Program-made: the position numbers and the translations under genes
The notes under the pieces: generated by a model
Told to the model about the DNA's origin: nothing
What the model saw: only the letters and a program-made list of their open reading frames with translations
Database searches by the model: none
Part shown: positions 1 through 12,181 of the stretch, one piece after another
Position numbering within the stretch: position 1 is the first letter of the stretch
Layout of the letters: each line of letters opens with the position of its first letter
Source of the DNA: Rutpela maculata
Lineage: Eukaryota; Arthropoda; Insecta; Coleoptera; Cerambycidae
DNA: 64,000 nt
Reading direction: 5' to 3'
Assembly: GCA_936432065.2 (NCBI GenBank)
Contig: OW386290.2
Coordinates: 51,478,843-51,542,842, forward strand

Positions 1-638
1 CTAAATATATTAGATATGCTTGTTAGCTATGTTTGTTATTTCTCATTTCAATAGTTGTGTTTATTTCACTTGCCTGTTTTGGTTTATAATAAGTATTCAC
101 TTTTAAAATAAAACAAAATTCAAAGAAATTATTTTTATAGTATATTTTATTGCTATCTAGAAAAATATGTTGTATTTTTCAGGATTTCCGTATATGAAAG
201 CTTCGTGCTTCGGCGAATCCCTAGAAAAAACAACCAAGATATTCTTGATATGGAGATCATTTTCTATGGTTTCCACCAAAGATATCTCGGCGACCTGGAC
301 TTGGACACTGAAATCTAGTCTGGGACCTGAACTACAGCGATATTTGAATTCATTCTTACAGACAGGTGCGGGACTCTGGATACCCAATTATTTAACTCAA
401 TGGATGGGTCTTCAAAGACATCGGAAGTTATCTCAAACTCTTGCTATGCGTTAAGAAACATACGAGTTTATGTAAGATGGAGTTCAAACAATTTGCCGCC
501 TGATATAAAATTGTTTGTTTGGGTCAAAACTTGTAATCGATTTTTCACTCACTTTTCATACACCTAGAGCCTTGAAATTTGACACAATGATGTATTCTCG
601 ATGACAATACAATAATCAATCATTGGTTTCAATAATAA
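1..638. other. AT-rich stretch, nothing firmly identified
   Basis: No recognisable gene or repeat boundary. A frame opens after an acceptor-like TTTTTCAG near 175-181 and runs to about 535, but it has two in-frame stops (TAG, TGA) and no family resemblance I can name. Confidence 0.4.
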
Positions 639-1033
639 CACAGCCACACATAAAAAAAATGGACGAAAAAAAAAATCCGAAGTCAGAATTTTCCGATTGA
701 CTCGTTTCTGACCCCCAACCTCCAGCGGGTCCAAATACATAAGAATACAGTGATCTGGTACGCAGGCCAAACCAATTTTTTTTTGGGGAGGGGGATTTTT
801 GGAGTTAGGGATGAAAAAAGAGCGAATTCCACAATTCTGACTTCGTATTCGGTTTTAGAGGGTCAAAAGACATAAGGATACACTGGTGTAGTCCGCAGGC
901 CAGACCACTTTTCTGGAGGGGTGTTTTTTGGGGGTTAAGGGTGAAAAAAGAAGCAACCTGACAATTCTGACTTCGGATTCGGTTTCAGCGGGTCCAAATA
1001 CATAAGGATACACTTTTTTTTTGTGTGGTTGTG
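639..1033. mobile_element. TIR element with CACAGCC ends (family CACAG-1)
   Basis: The ends are inverted: CACAGCCACACA at 639 and TGTGTGGTTGTG ending at 1033. Both are flanked by TAA (636-638 and 1034-1036), which fits a 3 bp target duplication of the PIF/Harbinger type. The interior is about three degenerate copies of a roughly 130 bp unit containing GGGTCCAAATACATAAG, a G-rich run and GGGATGAAAAAAG. A shorter relative lies at 16389-16554. No coding sequence, so it is non-autonomous. Confidence 0.6.
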
Positions 1034-1247
1034 TAATTAATCAATTGATTAATATTAATATTAATCTTTTCATTCATTCCGAGTCGGACGGAAGACTGAA
1101 GACCATCTTTGTTTAATGGTATTGAACATAACCCATTAGCCAGTGCATAAATGAAAAACTAACCTAAACTATGCAGTAGAGAAATTACATGACGACTAAA
1201 AACGGGGACGGAAACGGACACTTTCTTCTTATCCAGTATTGGTCTTT

Positions 1248-1448
1248 AGCGTTACCACATTTGGTAGATTTATATTTCTTTTTAGTAGAATTTTAAGGAT
1301 TTTTTTAAAGTTTGGTAGGTAAAATTTGCTGGTAGATTTCTGATAATAATTATCAGAAATCTGCCAGCAAATTTTACCTACCAAACTTTACAAAAATCCT
1401 TAAAATTCTACTAAAAAGAAATAAAAATCTACCAAATGTGGTAACGCT
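1248..1448. mobile_element. foldback miniature element (near-perfect hairpin)
   Basis: About 100 bp starting AGCGTTACCACATTTGG is followed almost at once by its reverse complement, ending CCAAATGTGGTAACGCT. The dyad centre is near 1348, and the arms differ by only a few bases. It is a typical foldback miniature inverted-repeat element with no coding capacity. High arm identity suggests a recent insertion or conversion. Confidence 0.75.
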
Positions 1449-1752
1449 GTTTGGTACTTTGTTTAATGTAACAATGTTTCGCGTAAAGACTGCGTATAGA
1501 TCTAAAGAAACTAATACACTAAACACTTTAATTGGTCCATATTGTAACATCTTATTCAAAGTTTAAATATTACTCCAACGGAAATACGGAAAAAAGGCCT
1601 AAAAGCGGCAATTTTTCGATGCGCAAAGTTGTAGGTCTTGGGGGTAGATTAAGGTGTCGAGTACCCGGGCACCCGAGCGGTGGGGCAACCTACATATATT
1701 CACCAAAATGTCGATTTTTCGGCGTTTTTTAACAATAATTCTAATAAACGGT

Positions 1753-2043
1753 AAAAACGGTGCATCGGATCAAGAAATTCCATTTTTTCAACTGCTTTTC
1801 CGAATCAGTGGAAAATTCGAAATTCGTATGTATACAATTTCCTTAAAAAATGCGTATATCTCGAAAACGGTGCGTTTTGTCGAAAAAGTTGTATCGACCG
1901 AAAATTTTCAGACGCTTTTCCTCAATTTTCCACTGATTTAGAAAAGGGGTTGGAAAAATGAAATTTCTTATGCCGTACTCCTGTAGAAAATTTAATTCTG
2001 AACACTTTTATTTTACATTTCTTGATCCGATGCACCGTTTTTA
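1753..2043. repeat. inverted-repeat element, about 290 bp
   Basis: AAAACGGTGCATCGGATCAA at about 1754 returns as its reverse complement TTGATCCGATGCACCGTTTT ending at 2043. Inner segments (CAGTGGAAAATT near 1807 against AATTTTCCACTG near 1923) also pair. The arms are diverged and separated by a loop of about 80 bp. No coding content. Confidence 0.6.
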
Positions 2044-2151
2044 AGCTATTACGGGATCTGGAAACAAAATATTCATCAATTTTAAAGAGAAATCCCGACT
2101 TTGAAATCGTAAACAAAATAAAAGAAAATTATTACTGACGTACAAGCATTA

Positions 2152-2324
2152 TGGGTAACTGATATACCGTTGTCAAAAATAAAATATGCTCCCATAACGA
2201 CAGTCGACTGCGAAAGATCGTTCTCGGTACATAAGTGGATATTGAATCCTCGTCGGAAAGGTTAAATAAGGAAAATTTGGAAAAAAAATTACAGTACTTT
2301 TCGATTCAATACATACCTAATTAA
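2152..2324 (+). pseudogene. hAT transposase C-terminal (dimerisation) fragment
   Basis: The forward frame from 2152 reads a hATC-type motif: KYAPITTVDCERSFS followed by a segment like K.IL..RR. A one-base frameshift then moves to a frame reading RLNKENLEKKL and a stop at 2322-2324. ERSFS followed by a basic stretch and ENLE is the hallmark of the C-terminal dimerisation region of hAT transposases, where the CERSFS motif is conserved. Only about 57 codons remain, with no catalytic region nearby, so this is a relic. It resembles the family at 33705-34800. Identification rests on motif recall. Confidence 0.7.
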
Positions 2325-3719
2325 TTTTCAAGACATACTTGACTGAAAAAGTATAGCGTATTTTGTTTTTTAAATAATTGTTTAATTAATTTGTTTTTTC
2401 ACTTATTTTAACCCACTATTATTATTGTATGTACTATAATGTAACATAGGCATATTGTATTGTGGCTGTTTGAAATAAAGTAATATTATTTTTATTATTG
2501 TTAGTATTATTATTACTATTTTATTATTATTGTAAAAATAATGAACATATAATTTTTGCCAATAAATATTCATAATAAATATTTTCCATTTTGCGTATTT
2601 TTTTTACACTATTACATTAGTACGGACCTGAAATGACGCCCAAATTTCCGATCTTTGGTGATGAAATATTCAGAAAAACATCTTTGAAGCCTAAAATCAG
2701 ACTAGAAAAACAAACTCGACCCAGCTTTTTATTGTAAAGTTTCTCGCGAAGTCAAGATATTTTCGAAACACCCTGTATATTGAGAAAAGTTAATACATTG
2801 AGTTTAAAAAAAAAGTTATTACTGACACCACTTTCGTATTTTTCACCTAATTTTTCGTAAAAATACTTTTTTATTTTTTGAGTCTAATTCCACCAGGCTA
2901 GAACTATACTATTTCCTTACACTAAACGAAGGTACGTTACCTACATTTTGTGGGAACTGTTAAGAAATAACGATTTGGAAAGAGTAGAGAACACACGATT
3001 TAATGCAATGCGCTTTTTAACCTTGACAACGCTAAGATTACTAACATTTTGCAATCTCACTTTAGCATTATTTACATTATTATTAAAATACTCGTTATAC
3101 AATTTCATTATAGTATAATAACCAGTTACATTTATTAAAAATACACACGTTACAAAGTTGCACACATTATTTGCGAAAAAGCTCATTCTTTAAGGATTTT
3201 TGCATAACATCCTCCGGGATATAAATACTAAATTAGACATTTCAATCATTTTTAACGTATTAATTTCCAACAATTGTACATATTTTGAAAGAATATAATG
3301 TCGTGTTTGTGGCTTATAGGAAAAGTCCAAGGCGAGGCGTATTTCTTGATTTGCAGACGTTTCATAATATTTTAATTACTTCCCCAGGGCTAATTAAGCC
3401 TTTATCCAATTATTGACCCGTATTAATTTATTCACAATGTGATATAATCAATTAGCATTATAATACATTAGTATAATAGGTATATTTTTCATTTTAATAA
3501 ACGAATATTTCCGTCGTTTCAAATATGACAAACTAGTTTATATTCTGACACTGAAATTATTATTAGAAATCAACATTTCCTTATGAGAACTGTGGATGCA
3601 GAAGTAGAGCAGCAGAGGAACGGGCAGACATAATTAGAAAAATGGGCAAAGTGGAGTGGAGGGAAGACCAAAACATATAAAATCATAAAACATCACATAA
3701 AGTAGACAAAACCTAAAAG
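2325..3719. other. AT-rich stretch with repeat scraps only
   Basis: No gene recognised. (ATT)n-like runs at 2460-2570 and a CACCCTGTATAT terminal-repeat-like string at 2770-2781 hint at old TE ends. The rest is unassigned. Confidence 0.4.
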
Positions 3720-4405
3720 AAAAACCGCTGCCCAAGGAATCACTACTTCCACATCCAGATTCTCTATCAAAGTCACTCACAACGAAAAAACTTTGTATGT
3801 GAAAATAATTGTTTATGGAACTTTAATAATATAATATTTGAAATCCTCTACCCCAAAAACCCATAAAACGATACCCCACATCGGTAGTGGGGTGGGGGTG
3901 GTGATAGGGGGGTGGTAGTGGGGGGGTGGATGAAGTAAAAAAATATTTTGAGGTTTCTGGTTCCTGTACATAAACTAAATCACATTTTTTTTCATCCCCT
4001 TTAATAAGGAGGTGGGGGTGGTAATGGGGGGTGGCTAATGCCAAAAATTTTTTTGAGACCTTAGCTTCTCTTGTATATACTAAATACCAATTTCATGGAC
4101 TCTTACTGGCTTGATTTACCCAATTTACCCCAATTTACCCCCCAACCCTTCGACGGAACAAGATGAAAATATAATCTAGTTCTAGATCTCGTTAAAGTAC
4201 ATATGTGTACCAAATTTCAAGTCAATATCTTAAACGGTTCCAGAGTAAACGTGCGCACAAAAAAAAGTTACAGACAGACCGACAGAAAATTTGTTTTCGC
4301 TCAAACTTAAAATCTCGACGTTTCATGACATTTTAAGCCTATTTGGACAATAAAAATTTTTAAAAATTTTTTTGTCGTTACTATACTTCCACTGGACGTG
4401 GAAGT
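3720..4405 (+). mobile_element. repeat family A, copy 1 (near full length)
   Basis: It starts AAAACCGCTGCCCAAGG, then TACTTCCACATCCAG, and ends CTGGACGTGGAAGTA, so the sub-terminal ends are inverted. The interior has G-rich GTGGGGGTGG runs, AAACGGTTCCAGAGTAA and CTCGACGTTTCATGACATT. Other copies lie at 11690, 44484, 59581, 60374, 61530 and 62108. I see no ORF, so it is probably a non-autonomous DNA transposon; the superfamily is not determined. Confidence 0.7.
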
Positions 4406-5046
4406 AAAAATAACTATATTGTACCAGAAACCAGACCATCATACACCCACGTATTTTGGCGCGCTGAATCCGAATATGAGGTTCAAATTAACTTCTACCT
4501 CGTAATTATTTTGTAAATCGCGAGTTTTTTTCGCATTTTATTTGGAAATTTAAACTACAACTCCTAACCATGCAATAAAGCTGTAAGAAACTCGATAGTT
4601 AGTCCAATCAATGAATGCCCAAAAGGGGATTGTAGAGAACATTGCGGGGGGGGGTTCCTCTTTAGGAATGTGTTGGGGGTGGTTAGGAGGTAAACATACT
4701 AAAAGTCCTCGCCCTTAGCACCGCCGCTTCGGGGAGGAAGGGGGCGGAAAGGTCCCTTTTTTTGATTCTTCGCTTATAAGTCGAAAAAGATGAGTTGTAC
4801 GGGAACAGGTATAATCTATGCAAAATTAAAGATAATTAAATTTTCTACAAGATTGTCTATATTCATTTTCTTCCTATGCGTTATAGTTTCCGAGGTATTC
4901 GCCAGCGAAAATCGATAATTAATAAATTAGTTAATTAGGTATCTGAAATTTTTTATTTACCGTGGTCTGCTAATAAATCACAGTCACAAAACAATCTTTA
5001 TTTTACAACACTCGATGTATTTACCAACGTAATATTTTGTCGAAAT
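4406..5046. other. unassigned, G-rich in the middle
   Basis: A G-run (about 4644-4655) and GGGGGCGGAAAGG-like text near 4740. No gene or clear repeat boundary seen. Confidence 0.35.
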
Positions 5047-5913
5047 TTATACATTTCCTTGCGAACATGTACCCAATGTACGACTTCCGGATTTGCAAGT
5101 ACAGTAGTAAGAGATTATTGGTTCGTCTTCACCATTGACATTGTAGTGAATCCAAAGCTGATACATAACAGCGTTGCGATGCCTTGATTTTATTCTGATT
5201 CTTAAGAGTCCTGGTTTATTTATGCGATCGTCAAATTGAAATAAAATGTTTCCTATATCTTGCCTGTTATCTTGTACATAGGATGGGGCAAGTTTTATCT
5301 GGAAAATCCCGAATGTTAAATCTCTCAGATATTCCAATGCAAGACGTAGAAAATCGAGCACCTGATTTTCCTCTATAGGGAGCCATCTACCCCGTCTTTG
5401 GAGTAGTCTCTCTTCTTCCACTCTAATTTGAAGAGTATTAATTTCATTTGCCCGGTCTAACATTCTACGAGCCAGCACAGCATTTGTTCCCTCCATATTA
5501 ATTGGCTCATGATATCTATTAATTATCGCACATGTTATTCTGATGTAATCTCTAATATGAGGGACTTGTGGCATTGGTACTGCATCTCTGAAGAATTTAA
5601 AAATACTCTTAATATGGTCGTTTCTTGCTTCCACGATCCATCTGGTCTTTGTGATCAACCGGGATGAATTCGCCTCTTCAGTGGTAAGTTGATGCTGCCA
5701 GCGAGCAAGGACTACAGGCATTTTGACTTCTATGCGTAGATTAGCCAAAAAGTCTTGGGCGTCGCGGCATCCCCTATCCAGCACAAAAATATCACCTTCT
5801 TCGAACCAGTTTCTTAAGCCAATCAGATTCCTTTCATATTCGTGCCTCAACATTGCCGCGTCATTAATTCTAGAGTCCGAAAACTCACTAACCACTGTCG
5901 CTCCCCAACCATA
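5047..5913 (-). CDS. DDE transposase (DDE_Tnp_4-like) with C-terminal cysteine cluster, incomplete
   Basis: The frame is open from about 5913 down to a TAA at 5047. It has no ATG at its start: the first in-frame upstream codon after a stop gives YGWGATVVSEF, so the 5' end is missing or in another exon. Visible motifs are GDIFVLDRGCRD, with the second catalytic Asp at about residue 40, and TKTRWIVEARNDHIK, with the catalytic Glu at about residue 89. This fits the DDE_Tnp_4 pattern of D...RxxxExxxxxxK. The C-terminus reads YYCTCKSGSRTLGTCSQ, which looks like a SWIM-type zinc finger (CxC...CxH) whose final His is replaced by Gln just before the stop. The first catalytic Asp is not in this frame. 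There are no internal stops over about 280 codons, unusual for this window, so it is young or was recently active. An alternative is an exon of a domesticated transposase. Confidence 0.7.
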   Translation of the reverse strand, partial: YGWGATVVSEFSDSRINDAAMLRHEYERNLIGLRNWFEEGDIFVLDRGCRDAQDFLANLRIEVKMPVVLARWQHQLTTEEANSSRLITKTRWIVEARNDHIKSIFKFFRDAVPMPQVPHIRDYIRITCAIINRYHEPINMEGTNAVLARRMLDRANEINTLQIRVEEERLLQRRGRWLPIEENQVLDFLRLALEYLRDLTFGIFQIKLAPSYVQDNRQDIGNILFQFDDRINKPGLLRIRIKSRHRNAVMYQLWIHYNVNGEDEPIISYYCTCKSGSRTLGTCSQGNV

Positions 5914-7677
5914 TTAGTTCATCATATTAACCAGGATAAGGGGGAGTGGCATCATTTCGTTGGATGACCCTATATATAACTATCGTGTAGATTACATATT
6001 TGAACCTTAATCTAAACCTAAACATATTTACTAATATAATATGAAAAAGTTGCATTTTTTCTCAAAAATAAATTTTAAAAGCTCGCATAATAATACAGCG
6101 TGTAGTATAATATTGCCTGTAATAAGTCAAGTGGTTCCAGTGTATTATCCATTACGCTTCATTTTCTTCCAAGTTGACATCATACTAAGTATTCTGATAA
6201 TCTGATGCTCCGGCGAACCTTTGACTATATAAAAGTTTTTTATGCATTCACTGGATTCCGCTATAACACCTTAATAAAGTTTCTGTATAAGAGCTCCTGT
6301 GAAGAACTTTCATCTACATAAGTCTAACTTCTTTTCAATTAGTTGTAAAAACGTTTATATGCGACCTGGTAATACGACATTAAAGTTATTAGTTTATAAT
6401 AGCTCTGTAATCCAACATTTATGTACTTTATTAAAAAAATAAAAATATTCGCATAATAACTTAAAAGATATATCGAGAACCGTTACACGGACATAATAGA
6501 GCCTTTATAAAATGGTTTTATAATTATGTTGTAAGAACATTCTGAATCACCAAATTGTCGGAGAGTCAATTAGTTGACAATAGTATTTTAATAAAACATA
6601 AAAGTAAATCTTTAAACCACTAAAAAATAATTATATAATTCAGCTCAATATTTGTGCAATAATGCTAGTTAGATTATTAAGAGTTACTACCACTACCACT
6701 ACCAAAAACACTGGTTACATTACGTGAAAACAATCAGATTCACGAGAGTTTGAGACATATCACGTGAAAATTACGTTGAAATGTGCACGATTCCTCCTGA
6801 TATTTTTACTTACACATCTGAGTAAACAACAAAAACTACCTCCTACGTGACACACAGCTCGAGATGTTAATAAAATCATTATCGTATCACACAAAAATGC
6901 ACAATTAATATGTAATTAAAGTATCAAACGTCATGGATAAGACATAGTAAACTGAAAATTTTCCAAGAGCCGCCCATGAGGATATACCGCTAAAGGAGCT
7001 TCTATTACGTGGGCAAGATATTTATCAATTTTGCTTTGGAAAGAATTAAGTTGATCGGGCCACCCTTGAAATTTCACAAAACTTTTTGTGTATGGCGTGT
7101 ATGTAAGTTTACGCTTACGAGTGTCGCGGCCACCTGAATTTTTAGGTTATGTATGGGAACCATAAATCCTACAGCAGACGTGTTATGTGTACAAAGGATT
7201 TAATTTTAAAATTAAAATCTTGAATATTAAAATTCTTATAAAATGTTCAACCTACCACGATAAAGATAAGCCTACAAGTTTTTAGAAATATAATAAGGCC
7301 AATGGGGTTTAAAAGACACTCATACAAGAATAAATTGACATTCTTAAAGAGCAATTGGTAATTTAACAAGCATTTTAGGACACGCTAAACATGTTTAAAG
7401 TAGGGCTTAAATGAAGTAGGGTTATACGTACACCCGCCATCGTTTCTAGCCGGTTAAGCGTGTCAGCCATATTGGAAATATTCTGGATTGATTTGATTTA
7501 CCAGCGCACGGTACCCATTGCTGCCAATACCGAAAAACTCACCGCCGCGCCGCGCTGGGCCGGTTACGTCTACGCCAGGTTGGATTTGGGTCATGCTTGT
7601 TGCCAGCAGCGCATACATACATCCTTGCGAGTTCATCTGGGATCTCTGCTCGTTTGTTTATAATACTTTCAACAGTC
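5914..7677. other. AT-rich, no gene recognised
   Basis: Mostly unassigned A/T-rich DNA. 7500-7630 is clearly more GC-rich (runs of GCCGCGCCGCGC) than its surroundings, but no frame there matches anything I know. Confidence 0.4.
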
Positions 7678-8014
7678 TCAATTGTTGTTATCGCCCTGTA
7701 TTCCTATTTTTAATTTGTTGCTGTTTTGTTTAGTATTAGCACTATCTTCAGTAGATGTGTTGGGTCTCTTCTTTGGACATATCCCCAGTCCTTCATTTCG
7801 TACGTTTCTATCATTTTTGTTAGTTTTTCCTGCTATGAATGTTGATGTTTTCTGTCGTTTCTTTGGTTCTATTGTTTTTCAGAGTAGTTGGACGGTGACC
7901 CTTACAATTTTTGTCAGACTTATCCTGTTGGCTTTTGTCGTTAGTGCGCCTTTAACCTAGTGTACCTCCGTTAGCAGTATGATGGCTGTATGTATCCTCT
8001 TGATCAGGCTCCAT
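7678..8014 (-). pseudogene. possible decayed retroelement ORF1-like reading frame
   Basis: On the minus strand an ATG at 8014 opens MEPDQEDTYSHHTANGG. It meets stops and shifts frame, then continues as a polar, Asn/Lys/Thr-rich stretch (for example KKRPNTSTEDSANTKQ) to a stop at 7678-7680. The composition is more protein-like than neighbouring frames and recalls the basic, low-complexity ORF1 or gag proteins of retroelements, but no zinc knuckle or named domain is present. The function is unknown and the assignment is weak. Confidence 0.3.
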
Positions 8015-8149
8015 GGTGGTTTATTATTCTCGATGAAAGATAGAATTCGCCCTAGTAGTCTTAGAAATAAGCTGTGAGGATATCTTATAAAATGTTACTT
8101 GAGCTATTGATACCATCAATATTATTATAATTTTGGAGCACAGGTATAT

Positions 8150-8177
8150 AACTGCAATGCAAATTTGCATTGCAGTT
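8150..8177. repeat. 28 bp perfect palindrome with two octamer motifs
   Basis: AACTGCAATGCAAA is immediately followed by its exact reverse complement. The centre contains ATGCAAAT on both strands, which equals the POU-factor octamer. It could be a regulatory dyad or a chance palindrome. Confidence 0.5.
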
Positions 8178-10710
8178 TCTTTCCTTGATTTGAAACAAAT
8201 AGCAAATCCGGCAAGCTATTGGAATGATCATTTTTTTGTGCTCTTGGCACACTAAAAGAATGCGGTGAAATGTTTTTTCCAAATATAAGAGTGCTGTTTT
8301 ACATATTATTATTTTACCCGTAGCAACAGCAACTACGGAAAGAAGTCGTACGGTTTTGGGGAGGCTCAAAACTTATCTACGAAATAATTTGGTTTGGGCA
8401 ACGTTTGAGTGGCTTAGCACCTCACTAACATAAATTCGTCGCGGGAAATTGATGTCCATGAAGTGTGTAATACTTTTTGCAAAACGAAGCCCCGGTGTCT
8501 AGAAATGTCAAACTGGAAGTAAATATTTTTATATTTTATTCCTCTGCCCTTCAATTATGTAGGTGTTACATTTTGATGAAAAAAAAAAAAAAAAATGTAT
8601 GTACCTACTCTTACTAAATTTTCTGAAATAATTAAATTTTATTTTGAACAGCCTCATTTCTTCCACTTAACTTCGCACTGAGGTGATTTCTAACTTTTCG
8701 CCTGCGGCGCCCTTTTATTTTTCCCCCTATCGTCCATGAAGCCTCCCCCCCCTAACTTCATCCTAGATTCGCCCTGAGTGGCTCTGGTATGCCGCTGAAA
8801 ATCAAATCAATTATAAGTTAATCCGTTGATATGTCACTACCTTGATCCAAAACTAATGCATCACAATCGATGTTTAAATATATAACTCATATAACAACAT
8901 ATACACAATTTTTAATTTAAGTATTATTTAAGGTAAAAATTATTTCTTTAAATTAAAATCTAACTGAATCAGTCTATATTCATGTTTATGAAATGTGAAA
9001 AGATTGAACTAAATTTTATTGTTTCTCCAAAGACATATTTTACCGCACCCTGTATGATATTAAGGTAAAGTGACCATTCGTCCCCCATTGGGGGGGACAG
9101 TCCCCCTTTTCATGGAGCTGTCCCCCATTCGCGTGGTTTCATTAAAAATGTCCGCCATTCCTGTGCGCCCCCCCAGCTCATCAATTATGAGACCTGGACA
9201 AAAAATGTTTTCCCATTCTATCCCCCGGCTCATCAATTATTAAACCTGGAAATTAGCAAGATTTAAATATGGTAACTTTATATTAAGGTAATTGTTGTAC
9301 ATGACCCTACTTTAAAAATTTTTAAAACTCAACTTTATTGTATATGTAGATTTATTTACTAATTGGGAAACGTTATACAAAAATAACTTCCAGATTTCTT
9401 CTTTAAAATGAAACACATGCAGATTATTTTCACATTTAAATAAACCTTTAATAGCATTTCTGTTTTATCAACTTCTCGCTGAATTACTTTCTCTTTATTT
9501 TCCAAATCATTTGACGCAGTATTTATTTTTGCAGTGCGTAGTGCGTACTTACACGAATGTGGCTAGAATCTTAAAACGTACATAAATATAGCTATCGTGA
9601 TGATACCAGTATAATACCGGAGTGAAGATAAATTTACGCCTAACCGAGTAACTGGTAAAGGTCCCTTTAATAAATGTTAGTACTAATCTTTTTTTTCGGC
9701 TGCTTATTATAATATAAGCAACAAGGCTCAATAAAGGCGTTTACGAAACCACAGCGCACATTTCCGGATTTTTCCTCTCTATATGGATTCACTTAAAATA
9801 GATTACAATGAACCTTATTTGACTTTTAAAAAACATGTAAAATGTAGTCAGAACTTAAAAATACATCGACCAATACTTATTACAAAGCCCTAGATCGTCC
9901 ACTTGCAAGGCCATACGATACATTAAACGAGTATAAAATTCTGTAGTGGATGAAAAAATTAGATTGAAGTCAAGTTTATACGGTGAAATCGCCAAAACAT
10001 TTTTACTCGAAAAATAAACAAATATCTAAATAAATAAGAGTTTTTGGAATAAAAAATGAAAACCAGATTTTGGATGATCTTCAAACTGCCAGAGCTTCAT
10101 CAGGAATTTCTATCGGATATATTGTAAGAAATAGTATATTATGCAACGATCATTTAAAAATAGCTATTAAAACACGAGCATGAAAATTATCATGTCATAA
10201 TGAATGCGAGTGTCTTAATTGCCATTAAATGTGAGTTGCATACACTATTTTTTCTACGACCAGTCATAATGAAAATTAACACTTTATTTCTGGAACATGA
10301 CATGACAAAATTGATAAATTTGAGATGTCAGATATTCAAGGCAATAGCTGATATTGACAGAATATTGCTGCCTGTCACGTTTCTATTGGTTATAAACTTG
10401 TATCTTAACGAAAAATCTGTACCTTAATGAATCCCATTAAAGTACAGGTAATAAACGAATTAAAGCATGGGAAGAGAAAAAAATGTGTTACTGCGCCATT
10501 TTTATTTTCAAAAAAAAATGTTTATAATCATCTCAATCTCTAAATAATTGCATAAATTGATAACCTCTTTAAGTATCAAATATATGTCGCCCACATCTGA
10601 AATTTATATCAGTTAAAATGTCTTACATTTAGGTATAAAGTAGTACCTCAATGACATTTTGAACTAAAACAGTTTCTGCTGACAAATAACGCAAAAAATC
10701 AAACCTTCAA
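8178..10710. other. long stretch without recognisable genes
   Basis: There is a poly-A run at 8579-8597. A C/G-rich segment at 9070-9240 contains GTCCCCCATT and GGGGGACAGTCCCCC (a short stem) and a local duplication of GCTCATCAATTAT. Nothing else is supported. Confidence 0.4.
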
Positions 10711-10800
10711 AAGGGGCGCGTATGTAAATTAATATATATTGGTCAGACTGAAAGAAAGTAGCACGCAGAGTAAAAGAGCATAACAGAGTCGTTAGGTGGA
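10711..10800 (+). pseudogene. GIY-YIG endonuclease fragment (Penelope-like)
   Basis: The forward frame reads CKLIYIGQTERK, and after a frameshift ARRVKEHNRVVRW. Together these match the GIY-YIG nuclease pattern YIGQT.R....R.KEH found at the C-terminus of Penelope-like retroelements. Only about 30 codons are recognisable, so this is a relic. A similar fragment on the minus strand is at 27151-27466. Confidence 0.5.
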
Positions 10801-11249
10801 CAGTTGGAGTAGTTTGAAAAAATTGATTTCATTAGTCAGATAATGAATTCACAAGCCACACAATGAAGTGAAATAGTTTTGAATTTGCAGAAAATTCAGC
10901 AAGATGTTCAGAACGTTATGAAAATCAATAAAATGGACTGTTTGGATGTGAGTTCTTTGACTGGTAAATACACGACTGTGACCTCGCTAGTAATTTATGT
11001 ATATACGTATCAACATGGTGGTACTGATAGGGTAATATATTGCAATAGTGCAGTATCATGGAGGTTAAGTAAATTAAATTAAATCAATTTGTTCGAGCGT
11101 TTCTTTCGTTAAAAATGTAATATAACAAAAAATGGGGTCAATTATCGAAAAACGTTAAGAAACCTTTCTGATAAAGAATTTCTTTATCTTTAAACCGAAT
11201 ATAGGCACATTATAAGCTCGAGTGATTAGTTCCAAAATTATTAGAAGTG
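10801..11249. other. unassigned
   Basis: Ordinary AT-rich DNA. No family recognised. Confidence 0.35.
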
Positions 11250-11520
11250 CAGGGTGTATACCAATTCACAATTTTGAAATTCCCTTGTTTTTCCAGGTTT
11301 TCCAGAACTTTTCAATAAAAATTCCAGAATTCTTTTCTGCTCGAATATGAAAATTGATGAGCGGGGGGAGGCGAAAGCATTTTTTGGCGAGCGAGGGGAC
11401 GGACCATGAGAACAACTTTAGATATTAGTTTTAATAAATTTTCCCTAACTTTTTCATGATTTCCCTGAACAAAATCAAATTCCCTGATTTTTCCAGGTTT
11501 TCCAGAAAGTATACACCCTG
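11250..11520. mobile_element. TIR element with CAGGGTGTATAC ends
   Basis: CAGGGTGTATAC at 11250 is mirrored by GTATACACCCTG ending at 11520. Sub-terminal TTTTTCCAGGTTTTCCAG occurs near both ends in the same orientation. The CAGGG start is hAT-like, but I found no 8 bp flanking duplication. Non-coding. Confidence 0.55.
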
Positions 11521-11689
11521 ACAGTGTAAAAAAGGGTCATTTTTCAATTTTATTACCACATTGTTATTAAATAAGTACCGAATACGAAAAAAATATTTGA
11601 ATATCATACTTATTGTGAGGATCCTCTCGGATTAAAAAGTTATTGGCAATAATAGCAACAAACTAGCGGGACGGGTGGGAAGTAAAAAT

Positions 11690-12181
11690 AAAATAATTTT
11701 TCAATCCCTTTCTGAATGAGGTGGAGTGGTGTGGGGGTGGCTAATGCCAAAAAAAAATTTGAGATCTTAGTCTCTCTTATACAACGTGATTTACCATGAT
11801 ATGCGGAAAATAAAATGGTGCACTAGTCTTCAATGTGGGAAAGCCCCTGAAAAATTTTAAAGTGCTCCGAGGTAATTTAGTATATTAAACATTGTTAAAA
11901 CTTACGAAAATACGCTACTGTTATTGTCAGTAATAGGGCGACGAACTTACTTGTGAAAGAACATATTGGAGATGTTTACATTTCCTTAATTGGCATAAAT
12001 AGTGAAGCCGGCGGGTTTCAAGTCAACATCTTAAACGGTTCCAGAGTAATCGTGCGTACAAAAAAAAAGTTACAGACAAATTTAAAATCTCGACGTTTCA
12101 TGACATTCTAAGCCTATCTGAACAATAAAAATTTTCCAAATTTTTTTCTGCGTTACTTTACTTCCACTGGATGTGGTAGTA
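11690..12181 (+). mobile_element. repeat family A, copy 2 (interrupted)
   Basis: Family A text (GTGGGGGTGGCTAATGCC) stops at about 11780 and resumes at about 12019 (AAACGGTTCCAGAGTAAT) to the end TCCACTGGATGTGGTAGTAA. The intervening 240 bp begins TGATTTACCATGATATGCGG, a string seen again at 62690, so it is another mobile sequence inserted here. Confidence 0.6.

Noticed and set aside
180..535. Possible exon after an acceptor-like site
   Set aside because: Two in-frame stops, no family resemblance, and acceptor-like strings are common in T-rich DNA.
3823..4044. Minus-strand Pro/His-rich frame
   Set aside because: Produced by the G-rich runs of repeat family A and not preserved in other copies.
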